The notes: generated from the letters alone by a model not told the origin. 36,786 nucleotides of DNA from an uncultured Acinetobacter sp. (GCA_900321205.1 ONVC01000005.1:1-36786); one strand, 5' to 3'. Shown: positions 1-8,291, numbered from the stretch's first letter. Translations and numbers: made by a program.

Positions 1-32
1 AGTGGTACAAAGTGATAGGAGGAGTTGAAAAT

Positions 33-725
33 ATGGTAACAGCCGTTCATGAAAAAACAGAAAATGATACGATAAGCGTTGTGATAATCGAAGACTTTAA
101 GCTTACACGTGTAGGTTTAAGATGTGCTTTAAACTCAAATGACGATATAAATGTTGTGGCAGAAAGCGAAAATGCGACAGAAGGTTTGGCATTAATTGAA
201 CGTCATAAACCTGATGTTGTGCTTATGGATTTGGGGCTTGCCGGCATGAACGGGATTGAGGCAACAATTAAGGTAAGGGAGATGAATCCTGATATTAAGG
301 TTATCGCACTTACCTCTCATGACAGGGAAGAAGAAGTTATTTCTGCACTTTCGTCCGGTGCAATGGCATACTGTTTAAAGGATATCGACCCTTCAAAACT
401 GGCGGATGTTATAAGGGATGTAAAAGATGGCGTATGCTGGCTTGACCCTGTTATTGCAAGAAAAGTTCTGGATTCATTCCCCAAACAGGAAACAATCGGT
501 CTGCTGAACTCCAGGGGTTCGGAAGAGGGAAGAGTGCCTCTTACGGAAAGAGAGTTTGAAGTTCTGAAACATTTGGTAGAAGGCAAGAGTAATACAGAAA
601 TTGCAAAAGAACTTATTGTGAGTGTGCATACCGCAAAGGCCCATGTGTGTTCAATCCTTCAGAAAATGTGTGTGAATGACAGAGTTCAGGCAGCAGTAAA
701 AGCGGTCAAAGAAGGTTTGGTTTAG
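33..725 (+). CDS. NarL/LuxR-family response regulator
   Basis: This encodes a 230-residue two-component response regulator that should bind DNA when phosphorylated by an unidentified histidine kinase. The receiver domain (about 14-130) has the acidic pair E20/D21, phospho-acceptor D66 in VVLMDLGL, switch T94 and invariant K116. A LuxR/GerE helix-turn-helix covers about 168-228, starting LTEREFEVL and containing the SVHTAKAHV recognition region. A GTG at position 12 is in frame, but an AGGAGG ribosome binding site at 17-24 lies inside that extension and is well spaced from the ATG at 33, so I chose 33. The gene is followed directly by a terminator and looks monocistronic at its 3' end. The partner kinase and target genes cannot be told from the window. 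Confidence 0.93.
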   Translation: MVTAVHEKTENDTISVVIIEDFKLTRVGLRCALNSNDDINVVAESENATEGLALIERHKPDVVLMDLGLAGMNGIEATIKVREMNPDIKVIALTSHDREEEVISALSSGAMAYCLKDIDPSKLADVIRDVKDGVCWLDPVIARKVLDSFPKQETIGLLNSRGSEEGRVPLTEREFEVLKHLVEGKSNTEIAKELIVSVHTAKAHVCSILQKMCVNDRVQAAVKAVKEGLV

Positions 726-744
726 TGTTTATTTTATATAAATA

Positions 745-789
745 AGTTAATGCCAGAAAAATTCTTATAATTTTCGGCATTAACTTTTT
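745..789 (+). terminator. Rho-independent terminator after the response regulator
   Basis: AGTTAATGCC-A-GAAAA at 745-760 pairs with TTTTCGGCATTAACT at 771-785 around a 10-nt loop, leaving one bulged A, and is followed by a T-run. It separates the regulator from the permease gene. The T-rich end also supplies the -35 of the next promoter. Confidence 0.85.
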
Positions 790-808
790 ATTGATTTTAT
801 AGTATAAT
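780..808 (+). promoter_or_regulatory. Sigma-70-type promoter for the LptF/LptG-like gene
   Basis: TTAACT (780-785), a 17-bp spacer and a perfect TATAAT (803-808). The -35 lies in the descending arm of the preceding terminator. Transcription would start near 815, giving a leader of only about 12 nt that is mostly the AGGGAG ribosome binding site. Confidence 0.6.
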
Positions 809-826
809 TACGCCAGGGAGCATATT

Positions 827-1963
827 TTGAAAAATTTAGCTAAGCGTATAAGAATACTGGTATATAAACTTAAACACGTAAAACAACTTGATAAATACAT
901 TCTGAAACAGGTTATTGAGATGTTTATAATGGGTGTCCTTGTTTTTACCTCTATAATATTTGCATCGGACACATTTATTACACTTATAAAACAGATTTCA
1001 ATGTACGGAATCCCGTTTAAAATCGCTTTTCTGATAATAATTTTGCACCTCCCGTCAGTTTTTGTAATGACGATTCCTATGGGTGTTTTGCTTGCTACCG
1101 TAATGACATTGAACGGACTGAGTTTAAGTTCGGAAATAACTGTTATGAGGGCATGCGGAATCGGCATAAACAGAATCGCCAGACCGATTTTTATTTTTGC
1201 AATAGTAATGGCTTTTATAAGTTTTCTTACAAATGAAACGATAGTTCCGGTTATGACAAAGCAATCAACGGATTTGGCTTTGTATGCGTTCAGTAAGAAA
1301 AATATACCGGAAGGAAAAGAAAATTTTACATTTAAAGAAGTAAAAGATAACGGTATGTTGAAGCGCTTATTTTATGTCGGGGAATGTACAGACGGGATAC
1401 TTCATAACATAACGGTTCTGGATGCTTCAAAAGACGGAACTATCCAGATTTTGCAGGCAAGGGAAGGAAATACGAAGGAAGAAGGTTGGCAATTTAAAAA
1501 AGGTGCTATTTACACAGTTACAAACAGAGGAAAAGCCTTGGATACGACTCTGTTTGATGATACAGTCATAAAATTCGGTATGGATTTATCTGATGAGATT
1601 AACAGAAACCTGGCAAGCGAACATAATTTTATTCAGCTCTGTTCTATTATTCCGAAAGCAAATGAAGAAGACAGGGCTTGGCTTACCATAAGTTTATTTG
1701 ACAAGATAGCACTTCCTGTTACAACGGTTGTATTTGTTCTAATAGGTGTTCCGCTTGCAATTACTCCGCCGAGGGTAAGGTACAATCGCGGATTTTTATT
1801 CAGTATTTTTATTATTTTTGCATACTATCTGGTGCGGGCTTTGTCAATTTCTTTTGGCGAGGCAGGTTCTCTAGCTCCGGCGCTTGCTGCATTCATGCCT
1901 GATATTGTCTTAACAATAATCGGTGTAGGATTGTATTACAGAAAAGTTTATACAATCTGCTAG
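827..1963 (+). CDS. LptF/LptG-family permease (YjgP/YjgQ)
   Basis: This 378-residue inner-membrane protein belongs to the LptF/LptG family, the transmembrane half of the LptB2FG exporter that extracts lipopolysaccharide from the inner membrane. Hydrophobic helices lie at about 30-53, 62-92, 116-138, 290-312, 322-342 and 350-371. A periplasmic beta-rich domain spans about 145-270, and the family segment LSSEITVMRACGIG is at 99-112. The start is TTG at 827, with AGGGAG at 815-820. The sequence does not show whether it is the F or the G paralogue; Cyanobacteria generally carry one such gene. The next gene begins 26 bp downstream, so read-through into the cassette is likely. It implies a diderm envelope. 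Confidence 0.9.
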   Translation: MKNLAKRIRILVYKLKHVKQLDKYILKQVIEMFIMGVLVFTSIIFASDTFITLIKQISMYGIPFKIAFLIIILHLPSVFVMTIPMGVLLATVMTLNGLSLSSEITVMRACGIGINRIARPIFIFAIVMAFISFLTNETIVPVMTKQSTDLALYAFSKKNIPEGKENFTFKEVKDNGMLKRLFYVGECTDGILHNITVLDASKDGTIQILQAREGNTKEEGWQFKKGAIYTVTNRGKALDTTLFDDTVIKFGMDLSDEINRNLASEHNFIQLCSIIPKANEEDRAWLTISLFDKIALPVTTVVFVLIGVPLAITPPRVRYNRGFLFSIFIIFAYYLVRALSISFGEAGSLAPALAAFMPDIVLTIIGVGLYYRKVYTIC

Positions 1964-1989
1964 GGGTAACTAACTGGGGGTAAACACTT

Positions 1990-2769
1990 TTGGACAGATA
2001 CAGATTGATAGTTTCAATTATTTGTTTATTTGTATATTTGCTCGTGATATATCCTTGGCAGACTATTGTTGTCAGTGTATTTTTAGGAATTGCTTATTTT
2101 ACAATAATTAATTTAAAATCCTCAAATCAGGCATCGAACAGTATGTCTTCACGCAGACTGGCTGCATTAAGAGACGCTAAAATTTATCTCTCCCCGTATA
2201 GTGATATATGGCGGAATTTAAGATTATCAAATAAATATTGTGAGCTCAGACTTGGTGCAGACGGACAAACTATAAGGGCAAAAGACTTTACCTCAAATCG
2301 TTCTTTTAAAATTATAAGTTCAAAAGTTCATAACAAAAATGATTTGTGGGATATGTTTTGCATAACGTTTAGTCATAACACTTCTTTTGATGAACTTATT
2401 TCCTTGTGTGGAAGATTTGAAGCCGAGATTGATTTAAGAGATGAAAAAAATCATTATGAAAAGCGTTTAAACAAAGTTGAACCTGCGGTGATAAAAGTTG
2501 ATTCTATTGAACCGCAAAAACCAAAGCTTGATGTAAATAATGCATCCGAAGTAGAGCTTACGGCTCTTCCGGGTATAAGTATAGTTATGGCAAAAAAACT
2601 CATAAAAAAAAGAGAAGAGCTGGGTGGTTTTAAATCAGTAAATGATGTTTTTTTGTTTTTGCACATAAAACCGCATATACAGTCACAACTTGAAAACTTA
2701 ATTTGTGTTAATAAGATGAAAAGCAGCGGAAAAATCAAACGATACAATGAGCGGAGTATTGATTTGTAG
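1990..2769 (+). CDS. Membrane-anchored protein with novel Cys-Leu domain and C-terminal ComEA-type helix-hairpin-helix
   Basis: 259 residues starting at a TTG with GGGGGT upstream. Two hydrophobic stretches (about 5-21 and 24-42) anchor it in the membrane. Residues 81-143 form a domain starting NKYCELRL that also occurs twice in the next gene. Residues 180-241 are a helix-hairpin-helix pair typical of ComEA and non-specific DNA-binding proteins (LDVNNASEVELTALPGI, then AKKLIKKREELGGF). The last residues, IKRYNERSIDL, are nearly identical to the end of the next protein. The HhH suggests DNA contact, but the lack of a ComEA-like secreted layout and the cassette context argue against simple naming as competence protein ComEA. 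Its stop codon overlaps the next start (TAGTG), so the two are translationally coupled. Overall function unknown. Confidence 0.85.
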   Translation: MDRYRLIVSIICLFVYLLVIYPWQTIVVSVFLGIAYFTIINLKSSNQASNSMSSRRLAALRDAKIYLSPYSDIWRNLRLSNKYCELRLGADGQTIRAKDFTSNRSFKIISSKVHNKNDLWDMFCITFSHNTSFDELISLCGRFEAEIDLRDEKNHYEKRLNKVEPAVIKVDSIEPQKPKLDVNNASEVELTALPGISIVMAKKLIKKREELGGFKSVNDVFLFLHIKPHIQSQLENLICVNKMKSSGKIKRYNERSIDL

Positions 2770-3686
2770 TGGAATTTATAATTTATCTGATTATAGGAAT
2801 AATATATGCAATAGCTTCTGCTAACGGATATAACGGCAGATACTCAAGAAATAATTTCCGATTGAGGAATATGGAATACGGAAGGTACGGATTAATCGGT
2901 GTAGACGAGAACTTTTCGCTTTCGCTGGATGATCGTCTGAACATGATTCGTGAAGAGTATGATAAAAGGCTCAGGCAGTATTATGCTGATCACTCACCAA
3001 GGTTTTATCTAAAAAATAATCATTGTGTATTGCGTCTGATAAAGAACGAAAATGGTACAAGTTTTTATTGCAAAGAAAAAACAAACGGAACTAAGAAGGG
3101 AAAGTACTTTGAAGTACGCGGAAATAACGAACATGCAAGTACAATGTGGGCAATTATTGATATGGAGTTTTCAAAAAGAAGTGACTATCAATCAGTAAAA
3201 GCTTTGTATTATCGCTTAAACCAAACAACAAATACAACAGGTGGTTTGATGTATTTTAAAGAACCGTTTTTCAGTAAATACCCTGATTATGATGAAAAAT
3301 ACGCCCAGAATGAATTCTGTTCATTAGAATATTCGGATAGAGAAAACAGTATTATTTGTTCGGAACTCTGGTCGCATCATCCAAAACAATTTATTATAAA
3401 AGGTAATAAGTATTTGTTGATTAATCTTATTACAGAGTTCAAGCGTGAAAAAGATAAATTTTTGTCTTTTTCGCAGTTGTTAGCAAAATATTCAATACGG
3501 GGTGATGTTACAGTAAATATGATATCAGAACAAAAGACTGAAAAACCAAAAGCTGAGACAAAACAAACCCCAAACGTTTCTGAAAATAAAATTCAGGTTG
3601 AAACAAATGATAAAAAAATAAATAATGAAGGATTTGAAAATTTTAAAGATATAAAAAAATATAATGAAAGAAATCTGGATTTATAA
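2769..3686 (+). CDS. Membrane-anchored protein with two copies of the novel Cys-Leu domain
   Basis: 305 residues, unknown function. The GTG start overlaps the preceding TAG by one base, with GGAG about 12 nt upstream. It has one N-terminal hydrophobic helix (about 2-18). Two copies of a 60-70 residue domain follow, at about 82-150 (NNHCVLRL at the start, MEFSKRSDYQSVKALYYRL at the end) and 181-241 (NEFCSLEY, ITEFKREKDKFLSFSQLLAKY). A polar linker rich in Lys, Glu, Asn and Thr (about 253-292) leads to the tail IKKYNERNLDL, matching the upstream protein at almost every position. The arrangement of anchor, paired domains, flexible linker and conserved tail suggests the tail is presented to a shared partner. 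That last step is inference. Confidence 0.82.
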   Translation: MEFIIYLIIGIIYAIASANGYNGRYSRNNFRLRNMEYGRYGLIGVDENFSLSLDDRLNMIREEYDKRLRQYYADHSPRFYLKNNHCVLRLIKNENGTSFYCKEKTNGTKKGKYFEVRGNNEHASTMWAIIDMEFSKRSDYQSVKALYYRLNQTTNTTGGLMYFKEPFFSKYPDYDEKYAQNEFCSLEYSDRENSIICSELWSHHPKQFIIKGNKYLLINLITEFKREKDKFLSFSQLLAKYSIRGDVTVNMISEQKTEKPKAETKQTPNVSENKIQVETNDKKINNEGFENFKDIKKYNERNLDL

Positions 3687-3706
3687 TTAGAAAAAAGCGG
3701 AAGAAA

Positions 3707-4303
3707 ATGCAGTTAAGAGTTTTTAATATAATAAAAAATACAAAAGTAGAAGGTCCCGGTAACAGATATTGTATCTGGGTTCAGGGTTGTTCAAGGCATT
3801 GTAAAGGATGTCAGGCTGTTCATACTTGGGCACACGATAAAGGGGAACTTTATGAAACCGAATATATTATTTTGGATATATTAAAAAACCAGGAAAAGAT
3901 TGAAGGCGTAACTTTTTTAGGCGGTGAACCTTTTGAACAGGCGGAAGCTCTCGGTATAATTGCAGAAAGAGTCCGGGCAAAAGGACTAAGTGTTCTTTGT
4001 TTTACGGGGGGAAAATATGAAGATTTAAGAGAAAACTCTGAAAATCAAAAACTTTTAGCTAATACAGATTTGTTAATTGACGGAGAGTTTATTCAGGAGC
4101 TTACTGATTATTCACGCCCATGGTGCGGTTCATCTAATCAAAGATATCATTTTTTGACTGACAGGTATAATGAAGAAATTTTTACGAAATACAAAAACAA
4201 AGTCGAGGTAAATATCTCAAAAAACGGACAAATCTTTATCAACGGAATGGGCGACTTTGATGAGATACTGCGTAAGGTTGATTTAATCGGGCTTAAAAAA
4301 TGA
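3707..4303 (+). CDS. Radical SAM protein, NrdG/activase-like (single 4Fe-4S cluster)
   Basis: 198 residues. The radical-SAM CX3CX2C motif is C28, C32, C35 in GCSRHCKGC, and the SAM-contacting GGEP is at 72-75 (VTFLGGEPFEQ). Size and motifs resemble NrdG-type glycyl-radical-enzyme activases. The NrdG substrate, class III ribonucleotide reductase NrdD, is not adjacent, and the gene sits inside a cassette with an AAA+ ATPase. Activases of this size modify a partner polypeptide, so the neighbouring tail-bearing proteins are candidate substrates; this is inference. The gene starts 20 bp after the upstream stop, with a weak GGAAG ribosome binding site, and the ATPase gene follows after 24 bp. It could instead be an ordinary NrdG recruited here. 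Confidence 0.87.
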   Translation: MQLRVFNIIKNTKVEGPGNRYCIWVQGCSRHCKGCQAVHTWAHDKGELYETEYIILDILKNQEKIEGVTFLGGEPFEQAEALGIIAERVRAKGLSVLCFTGGKYEDLRENSENQKLLANTDLLIDGEFIQELTDYSRPWCGSSNQRYHFLTDRYNEEIFTKYKNKVEVNISKNGQIFINGMGDFDEILRKVDLIGLKK

Positions 4304-4327
4304 TAATATTTTTAAAAGGAGATTTAT

Positions 4328-5941
4328 ATGAGTACTTACAAATTAGCAAACTTAATCAGAGCTCGTTTTCCGATGATATATATCACTACATTTGAAGAAG
4401 ACAGAGTTACAAAATATATTAAATCTGTTGTGACTGATGAAAAACAAGTTAAATACCCCAGAGAAGTTTTTACGTGGACTCAGACAAACGGTTTATTCAA
4501 TGATACAACACAAAAGTCTGTCGCTGATACGGCTTGTCCGTGCAAGGCATTGGAATTTGTCAGAAAATACGACAAAGATGCTGTTTTTATTCTTTACGAT
4601 TTTCATGTAAACTTTGGTCCTAAGGGAAGACAGCCTGATTATAATACAATAAGAAAAGTAAGAGATATTGTCCCTGATTTGAAACTCGGAACGGTAAGAA
4701 AAACACTTTTCTTTGTTTCAACCGAACTTTTAATTCCGGAATCTTTGCAGAAAGAGATTACAATATATGATTTTGCTCTTCCCACTCTCGATGAGATAAA
4801 GGCAAAGTTTAACAGCATGATTAATCAGAACTCATCTGTTGTAAACGAACTTTCGGAGGAAGATAAAGATAAACTGTGCAAGGCTGCACTCGGATTAACT
4901 CTTCAGGAAGCTGAAAGTGCTTTTGCGCTTGCAATGGTAAATGACGGAAAAATTAGCATAAAAGATTTGCAAGTAGTTTTAGAAGAAAAGGTTCAAGTTA
5001 TTAAGAAAACAGGGATTTTGGAATTTATCCGTTCTGATTATACGATGAAGGATATAGGCGGATTAGACAATCTTAAAAATTGGCTTTTAAAAAGAAATAA
5101 TTCATGGTCTGAACAGGCAAAGAAATATTGTATTCCTGCGCCAAAAGGTGTTCTTGTAACCGGAGTTCCCGGTTGCGGAAAGAGTTTGACTGCAAAAGCA
5201 ATGAGTACTATCTGGGGATTACCGCTTTTAAAACTAGATTTTGGAAAAGTATTTTCAGGACTTGTAGGAAGTTCTGAGGAAAATATGAGAAGAGCTCTCC
5301 GGACTGCAGAAGCAGTTGCACCTTCAATTCTCTGGATTGATGAGATTGAAAAAGGTTTGAGCGGACTCGGTTCAAACGGTGACAGCGGCGTTTCCTCGCG
5401 AATTTTTGGTCAATTCTTAACATGGATGCAGGAAAAAGAAGCGCCTGTTTTTGTTATTGCAACTGCAAACAATATAAGCGGACTGCCTCCGGAACTTCTC
5501 AGAAAAGGTCGTTTTGACGAAATCTTTTTTGTAGATTTACCAACGGAAGAAGAAAGAAAAGAAATTTTTAAACTTCACCTTGAAAGAAGATTAAAAGATA
5601 AAGAAGTTGCAAGTGAAATAATCAAAGTTAAGAACTTGTGCGGAGAACTGGCAAAAATGACGGAAGGATTTATCGGTTCAGAAATCGAACAGGTTGTTGT
5701 TTCTGCTCTCTGTGATGCATTCTTTGAAAACAGACCGCTCAGGTTTGAAGATTTGGCAAAAAATATTCAGACTACTGTACCGCTTTCTATGACTCAGAGA
5801 GAACAGGTGCTTGCTCTTCGACAGTGGGCAAATGTTAGAGCTGTGTCTGCAACGAAAACATCAAAGATGAAAAATTATTCAAAAGAAATTGATGAAGGAA
5901 ATGCTGCAACAAGCAGAGGCGGAAGAACATTAGATTTCTAG
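4328..5941 (+). CDS. Ycf46-like AAA+ ATPase
   Basis: 537 residues. The C-terminal AAA+ module has Walker A GVPGCGKS (279-286), Walker B ILWIDE (334-339), a sensor-1 asparagine in ATANN (378-382) and arginine-finger region LLRKGRFDE (390-398), then a helical lid to about 470. The N-terminal ~230 residues resemble the degenerate AAA-like half of Ycf46-type proteins and lack a P-loop. The protein ends GGRTLDF, related to the RSIDL and RNLDL ends of two upstream proteins. Ycf46 proteins of cyanobacteria and plastids are poorly understood; the Synechocystis homologue has been linked to inorganic carbon uptake, which cannot apply unchanged here. AAAGGAG lies upstream of the ATG. Role here is probably ATP-driven remodelling within the cassette (inference). 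Confidence 0.9.
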   Translation: MSTYKLANLIRARFPMIYITTFEEDRVTKYIKSVVTDEKQVKYPREVFTWTQTNGLFNDTTQKSVADTACPCKALEFVRKYDKDAVFILYDFHVNFGPKGRQPDYNTIRKVRDIVPDLKLGTVRKTLFFVSTELLIPESLQKEITIYDFALPTLDEIKAKFNSMINQNSSVVNELSEEDKDKLCKAALGLTLQEAESAFALAMVNDGKISIKDLQVVLEEKVQVIKKTGILEFIRSDYTMKDIGGLDNLKNWLLKRNNSWSEQAKKYCIPAPKGVLVTGVPGCGKSLTAKAMSTIWGLPLLKLDFGKVFSGLVGSSEENMRRALRTAEAVAPSILWIDEIEKGLSGLGSNGDSGVSSRIFGQFLTWMQEKEAPVFVIATANNISGLPPELLRKGRFDEIFFVDLPTEEERKEIFKLHLERRLKDKEVASEIIKVKNLCGELAKMTEGFIGSEIEQVVVSALCDAFFENRPLRFEDLAKNIQTTVPLSMTQREQVLALRQWANVRAVSATKTSKMKNYSKEIDEGNAATSRGGRTLDF

Positions 5942-6001
5942 GGGTAAATATAAATATTTCTCAGTGAAACAACAAAATACAGGAAAGGATAAAGAAATAG
6001 T

Positions 6002-6541
6002 ATGTCTTGTACAGTAATAGCGGTACCCTATGCTCTTATGTGGGTGGTTGGTGCAATAGCAACAGCAGCAGCTACGGCAGCAACAAATAATCAGCAGGAA
6101 AATCAAAGTTTACAGGAATTTACATCGATATACAATGAAGCTGAAAATTGTAGTGAAGACCATGTAATTACAGAAAAACATTTTATTGAAAAAACATTTG
6201 AAACACCGTTTATGGACAGAGATATTTTGATGAAAACGCTGGAAGAACACGGTGTTAAAAATATTTCCGAATGGGAAAACGGTATAGCCGGTGATGTTGA
6301 AAATTATAAACTTACGTTTGAAAAACCGGCAGTTGATAAGCCTTATAACCTCAGAATATCATGTCTGGAAAATGCAAATGCGGAAGAAAAAGTCGGTGAT
6401 TTAAGCGGTGAGTACGCTATGAATGTTCAGGAGGATGCATATCTTCATATTATAGATAAGTTAAAAGATAATAATATGCAAATTGAACAAGAAGAGGTTA
6501 TGGAAGACAATACCATAGTATTAACTGTAAACATTGATTAA
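6002..6541 (+). CDS. DUF1257 (Ycf35-family) protein with N-terminal hydrophobic segment
   Basis: 179 residues. The C-terminal half (about 60-179) matches DUF1257/Ycf35 in pattern: a conflict of a TPFMDRDILMKTLEEHG helix, then a QEDAYLHIIDKLKDNN helix, and a final acidic strand ending EDNTIVLTV. The first ~30 residues form an Ala-rich hydrophobic helix that may be a membrane anchor. The molecular function of DUF1257 is unknown, though family members occur beside Ycf46-like ATPases and DUF2997 genes. It lies 60 bp after the ATPase and 12 bp before the DUF2997 gene, so it should be in the same operon. The family call rests on pattern recognition of a divergent protein and is moderately sure. Confidence 0.75.
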   Translation: MSCTVIAVPYALMWVVGAIATAAATAATNNQQENQSLQEFTSIYNEAENCSEDHVITEKHFIEKTFETPFMDRDILMKTLEEHGVKNISEWENGIAGDVENYKLTFEKPAVDKPYNLRISCLENANAEEKVGDLSGEYAMNVQEDAYLHIIDKLKDNNMQIEQEEVMEDNTIVLTVNID

Positions 6542-6553
6542 AAGGAATAAAAT

Positions 6554-6760
6554 ATGTCTGATAAGAAACTTAAAATAAAACTGTTGCCTAATGGTGAGAT
6601 TCAGATGGAGACTGTAGGTGTAAAAGGGAAAAAATGTCTTGATTATATAGATGTTTTAAAAAAACTTGTTGATGTAAAAATAACTGATACTCAGTTGTCT
6701 CAAGAATATTATGAAACAGAAGTTCTTGATAATGAGAATAATGAATTAAAGTTTGATTAA
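6554..6760 (+). CDS. DUF2997 small protein
   Basis: 68 residues with the compact DUF2997 layout: a beta hairpin (LKIKLLPNGEIQMETVGVKGKKC), a short helix starting at CLDYIDVLKKL, and a C-terminal EYYE segment. The GVKGKxC turn is the most telling family feature. DUF2997 has no established function and is typically encoded next to DUF1257. AAGGA precedes the ATG. It is the last gene of the cassette; the ATP synthase promoter follows at once. The cofactor or ligand, if any, is not evident, but C28 is in the position conserved in the family. Confidence 0.85.
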   Translation: MSDKKLKIKLLPNGEIQMETVGVKGKKCLDYIDVLKKLVDVKITDTQLSQEYYETEVLDNENNELKFD

Positions 6761-6765
6761 TAATC

Positions 6766-6794
6766 TTGCACAGAGTTGAAAAATATGATATTAT
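6766..6794 (+). promoter_or_regulatory. Promoter of the ATP synthase operon
   Basis: TTGCAC (6766-6771), a 17-bp spacer and TATTAT (6789-6794), ending 23 bp before the atpB start. An AGAGAGG ribosome binding site follows. Confidence 0.7.
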
Positions 6795-6817
6795 TGATTT
6801 AAGAAGAGAGGTTATTA

Positions 6818-7516
6818 ATGAGCGAAGGACACTGGATAGTAAATACAGTGATTGCAGGGCATCCTATGGCGTTTAATATGGATACACTTGTAACCATGTG
6901 GGCTGCAATGGCTTTTTTGTTAATAGTTGCTTTTATAGCAACAAGAAAATTGACAATTGTTCCTACAAAACTGCAGCTTGTTTTTGAAAGCATTCTGAGT
7001 GCTTTTTGGGGACTTGTTGACAGTCTTATGCCAAAAGAAGGAAGAAAACATATTCCCCTTATTGCATCACTGTTCTTGTTTATTATAACTGCAAACCTTA
7101 TGGGGCAGCTTCCGCTCAGAATGATTGAACTTCAGCATGGAGAAATGGCTTCTCCTACAAATGATATAAACTTAACAGCCGCAATGGCTATTATAGTTTT
7201 GGTATATTATGTTGGTGCAGGATTTAAGAAAAAGGGTTTTCGTTATTTTCTGCATGATTTTAAACCGATGTCAATATTTATGGCAGCCTTAGAAGTTTTA
7301 GATATGATAACAAGACCTTTAACGCTGGCTTTACGTTTGTTTGGTAATATATTGGCAGGAGAATGTCTTATGACTGCGCTATTGGGTATCTGCGCATATT
7401 TCTTGCCTTTACCTGTAATGTTTTTTGAAGTATTGGTTGCCTGCGTTCAGGCTTTGGTCTTTGCGTTGTTAACCACGGTATATATATCTTCTGCCGTAGA
7501 AGAGGGTGAACATTAA
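6818..7516 (+). CDS. atpB: ATP synthase F0 subunit a
   Basis: 232-residue integral membrane subunit a, which forms the two proton half-channels beside the c-ring. Predicted helices fall at about 24-42, 80-98, 118-136, 150-170, 172-198 and 200-224. The essential stator arginine is R173 in the family motif LTLALRLFGNILAG. The start has AGAGAGG upstream. It leads the operon, as in Cyanobacteria (where it is called atpI); no separate uncI-type gene precedes it. Confidence 0.96.
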   Translation: MSEGHWIVNTVIAGHPMAFNMDTLVTMWAAMAFLLIVAFIATRKLTIVPTKLQLVFESILSAFWGLVDSLMPKEGRKHIPLIASLFLFIITANLMGQLPLRMIELQHGEMASPTNDINLTAAMAIIVLVYYVGAGFKKKGFRYFLHDFKPMSIFMAALEVLDMITRPLTLALRLFGNILAGECLMTALLGICAYFLPLPVMFFEVLVACVQALVFALLTTVYISSAVEEGEH

Positions 7517-7550
7517 TAGAGTTTATTAATAAAATTAAAAGGAGATTAGA

Positions 7551-7793
7551 ATGGAAGAAGTAAAAACAATTTCAGATTTGGCACAATTAGGTGCAGGTGT
7601 TGCAATGGGTTTTGGTGCAATCGGTGCCGGAGTTGGTATTGGTATTGCAACAAAAGGGTTCTTGGAATCAATTGCAAGACAGCCTGAAATCTTCGGTAAA
7701 GCGTTAGTATTCTTTATGGTTGGTGCTGCTTTATCAGAAGCTTGTGCTATTTATGCGTTGGTTATCGCATTAAAGTTAGTAGGAATTTGGTAA
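7551..7793 (+). CDS. atpE: ATP synthase F0 subunit c
   Basis: 80-residue two-helix proteolipid that builds the rotor ring. Helix 1 is glycine-rich (about 13-35), the polar loop carries ARQPE (42-46) and helix 2 carries the ion-binding carboxylate E63 in ALSEACAIYALVIAL. Sodium-type rings typically have Gln in the first helix (GVGQG) and Ser after the Glu. Here these are Ile (GVGIG) and Ala, so a proton-coupled ring is the better reading. AAGGAG precedes the ATG. The tail after helix 2 is short, ending GIW. Confidence 0.96.
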   Translation: MEEVKTISDLAQLGAGVAMGFGAIGAGVGIGIATKGFLESIARQPEIFGKALVFFMVGAALSEACAIYALVIALKLVGIW

Positions 7794-7808
7794 GAAGAAG
7801 CTTAAAAT

Positions 7809-8288
7809 ATGGAATTTAACGGAACTTTTTTAGCATCAATAATAACATTTCTTGTATTTGTTTATCTGATGAACAAGGTACTTTACCAGCCAATGGCTGA
7901 CATAGTTTCAAAAAGAAAAAATATTATTGACGAGAATTATCAAAAAGCAGATGAGCTTGAAAAAAAAGCAGAATCTATTGAAGCTGAGGTTGAAGAAAAA
8001 CTTTCAACCGCCAGAGATGAAGCACGTGAAAAATATCTTGAAGTTATTGACGGATATAAAGAACAGCGTGCCGGAATAATCAGAGAAGCTCAGGACATTT
8101 CAAAAGAAGAACTTGAATCAGCTTATGCTGCTCTTGATAATGTTTCAAATGAAGTCAAAGAGGGGCTTAAATCAAAAATGACTGATTTGGCAAATGATAT
8201 TGCAGAAAAAGTTCTCGGATACAGAAGTGAAGTTCAAGGTTTTGATGTTGATAAAGTAAATGAGATTCTTTATCAACAGAAAGGTTAG
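7809..8288 (+). CDS. atpF': ATP synthase F0 subunit b' (second b-type stator subunit)
   Basis: 159 residues: one N-terminal membrane helix (about 5-22), then a long charged coiled coil to near the C terminus. Two consecutive, divergent b-type genes are characteristic of Cyanobacteria, plastids and some phototrophic proteobacteria, where b and b' form a heterodimeric peripheral stalk. Position directly after subunit c and before the second b identifies this one as b'. It begins 15 bp after the c gene and ends 3 bp before the next start. Confidence 0.92.
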   Translation: MEFNGTFLASIITFLVFVYLMNKVLYQPMADIVSKRKNIIDENYQKADELEKKAESIEAEVEEKLSTARDEAREKYLEVIDGYKEQRAGIIREAQDISKEELESAYAALDNVSNEVKEGLKSKMTDLANDIAEKVLGYRSEVQGFDVDKVNEILYQQKG

Positions 8289-8291
8289 AAA

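Noticed and set aside
1990-2769. Naming the helix-hairpin-helix protein ComEA
   Set aside because: Only the C-terminal HhH matches; the extra domain, tail and cassette context are not those of competence genes.
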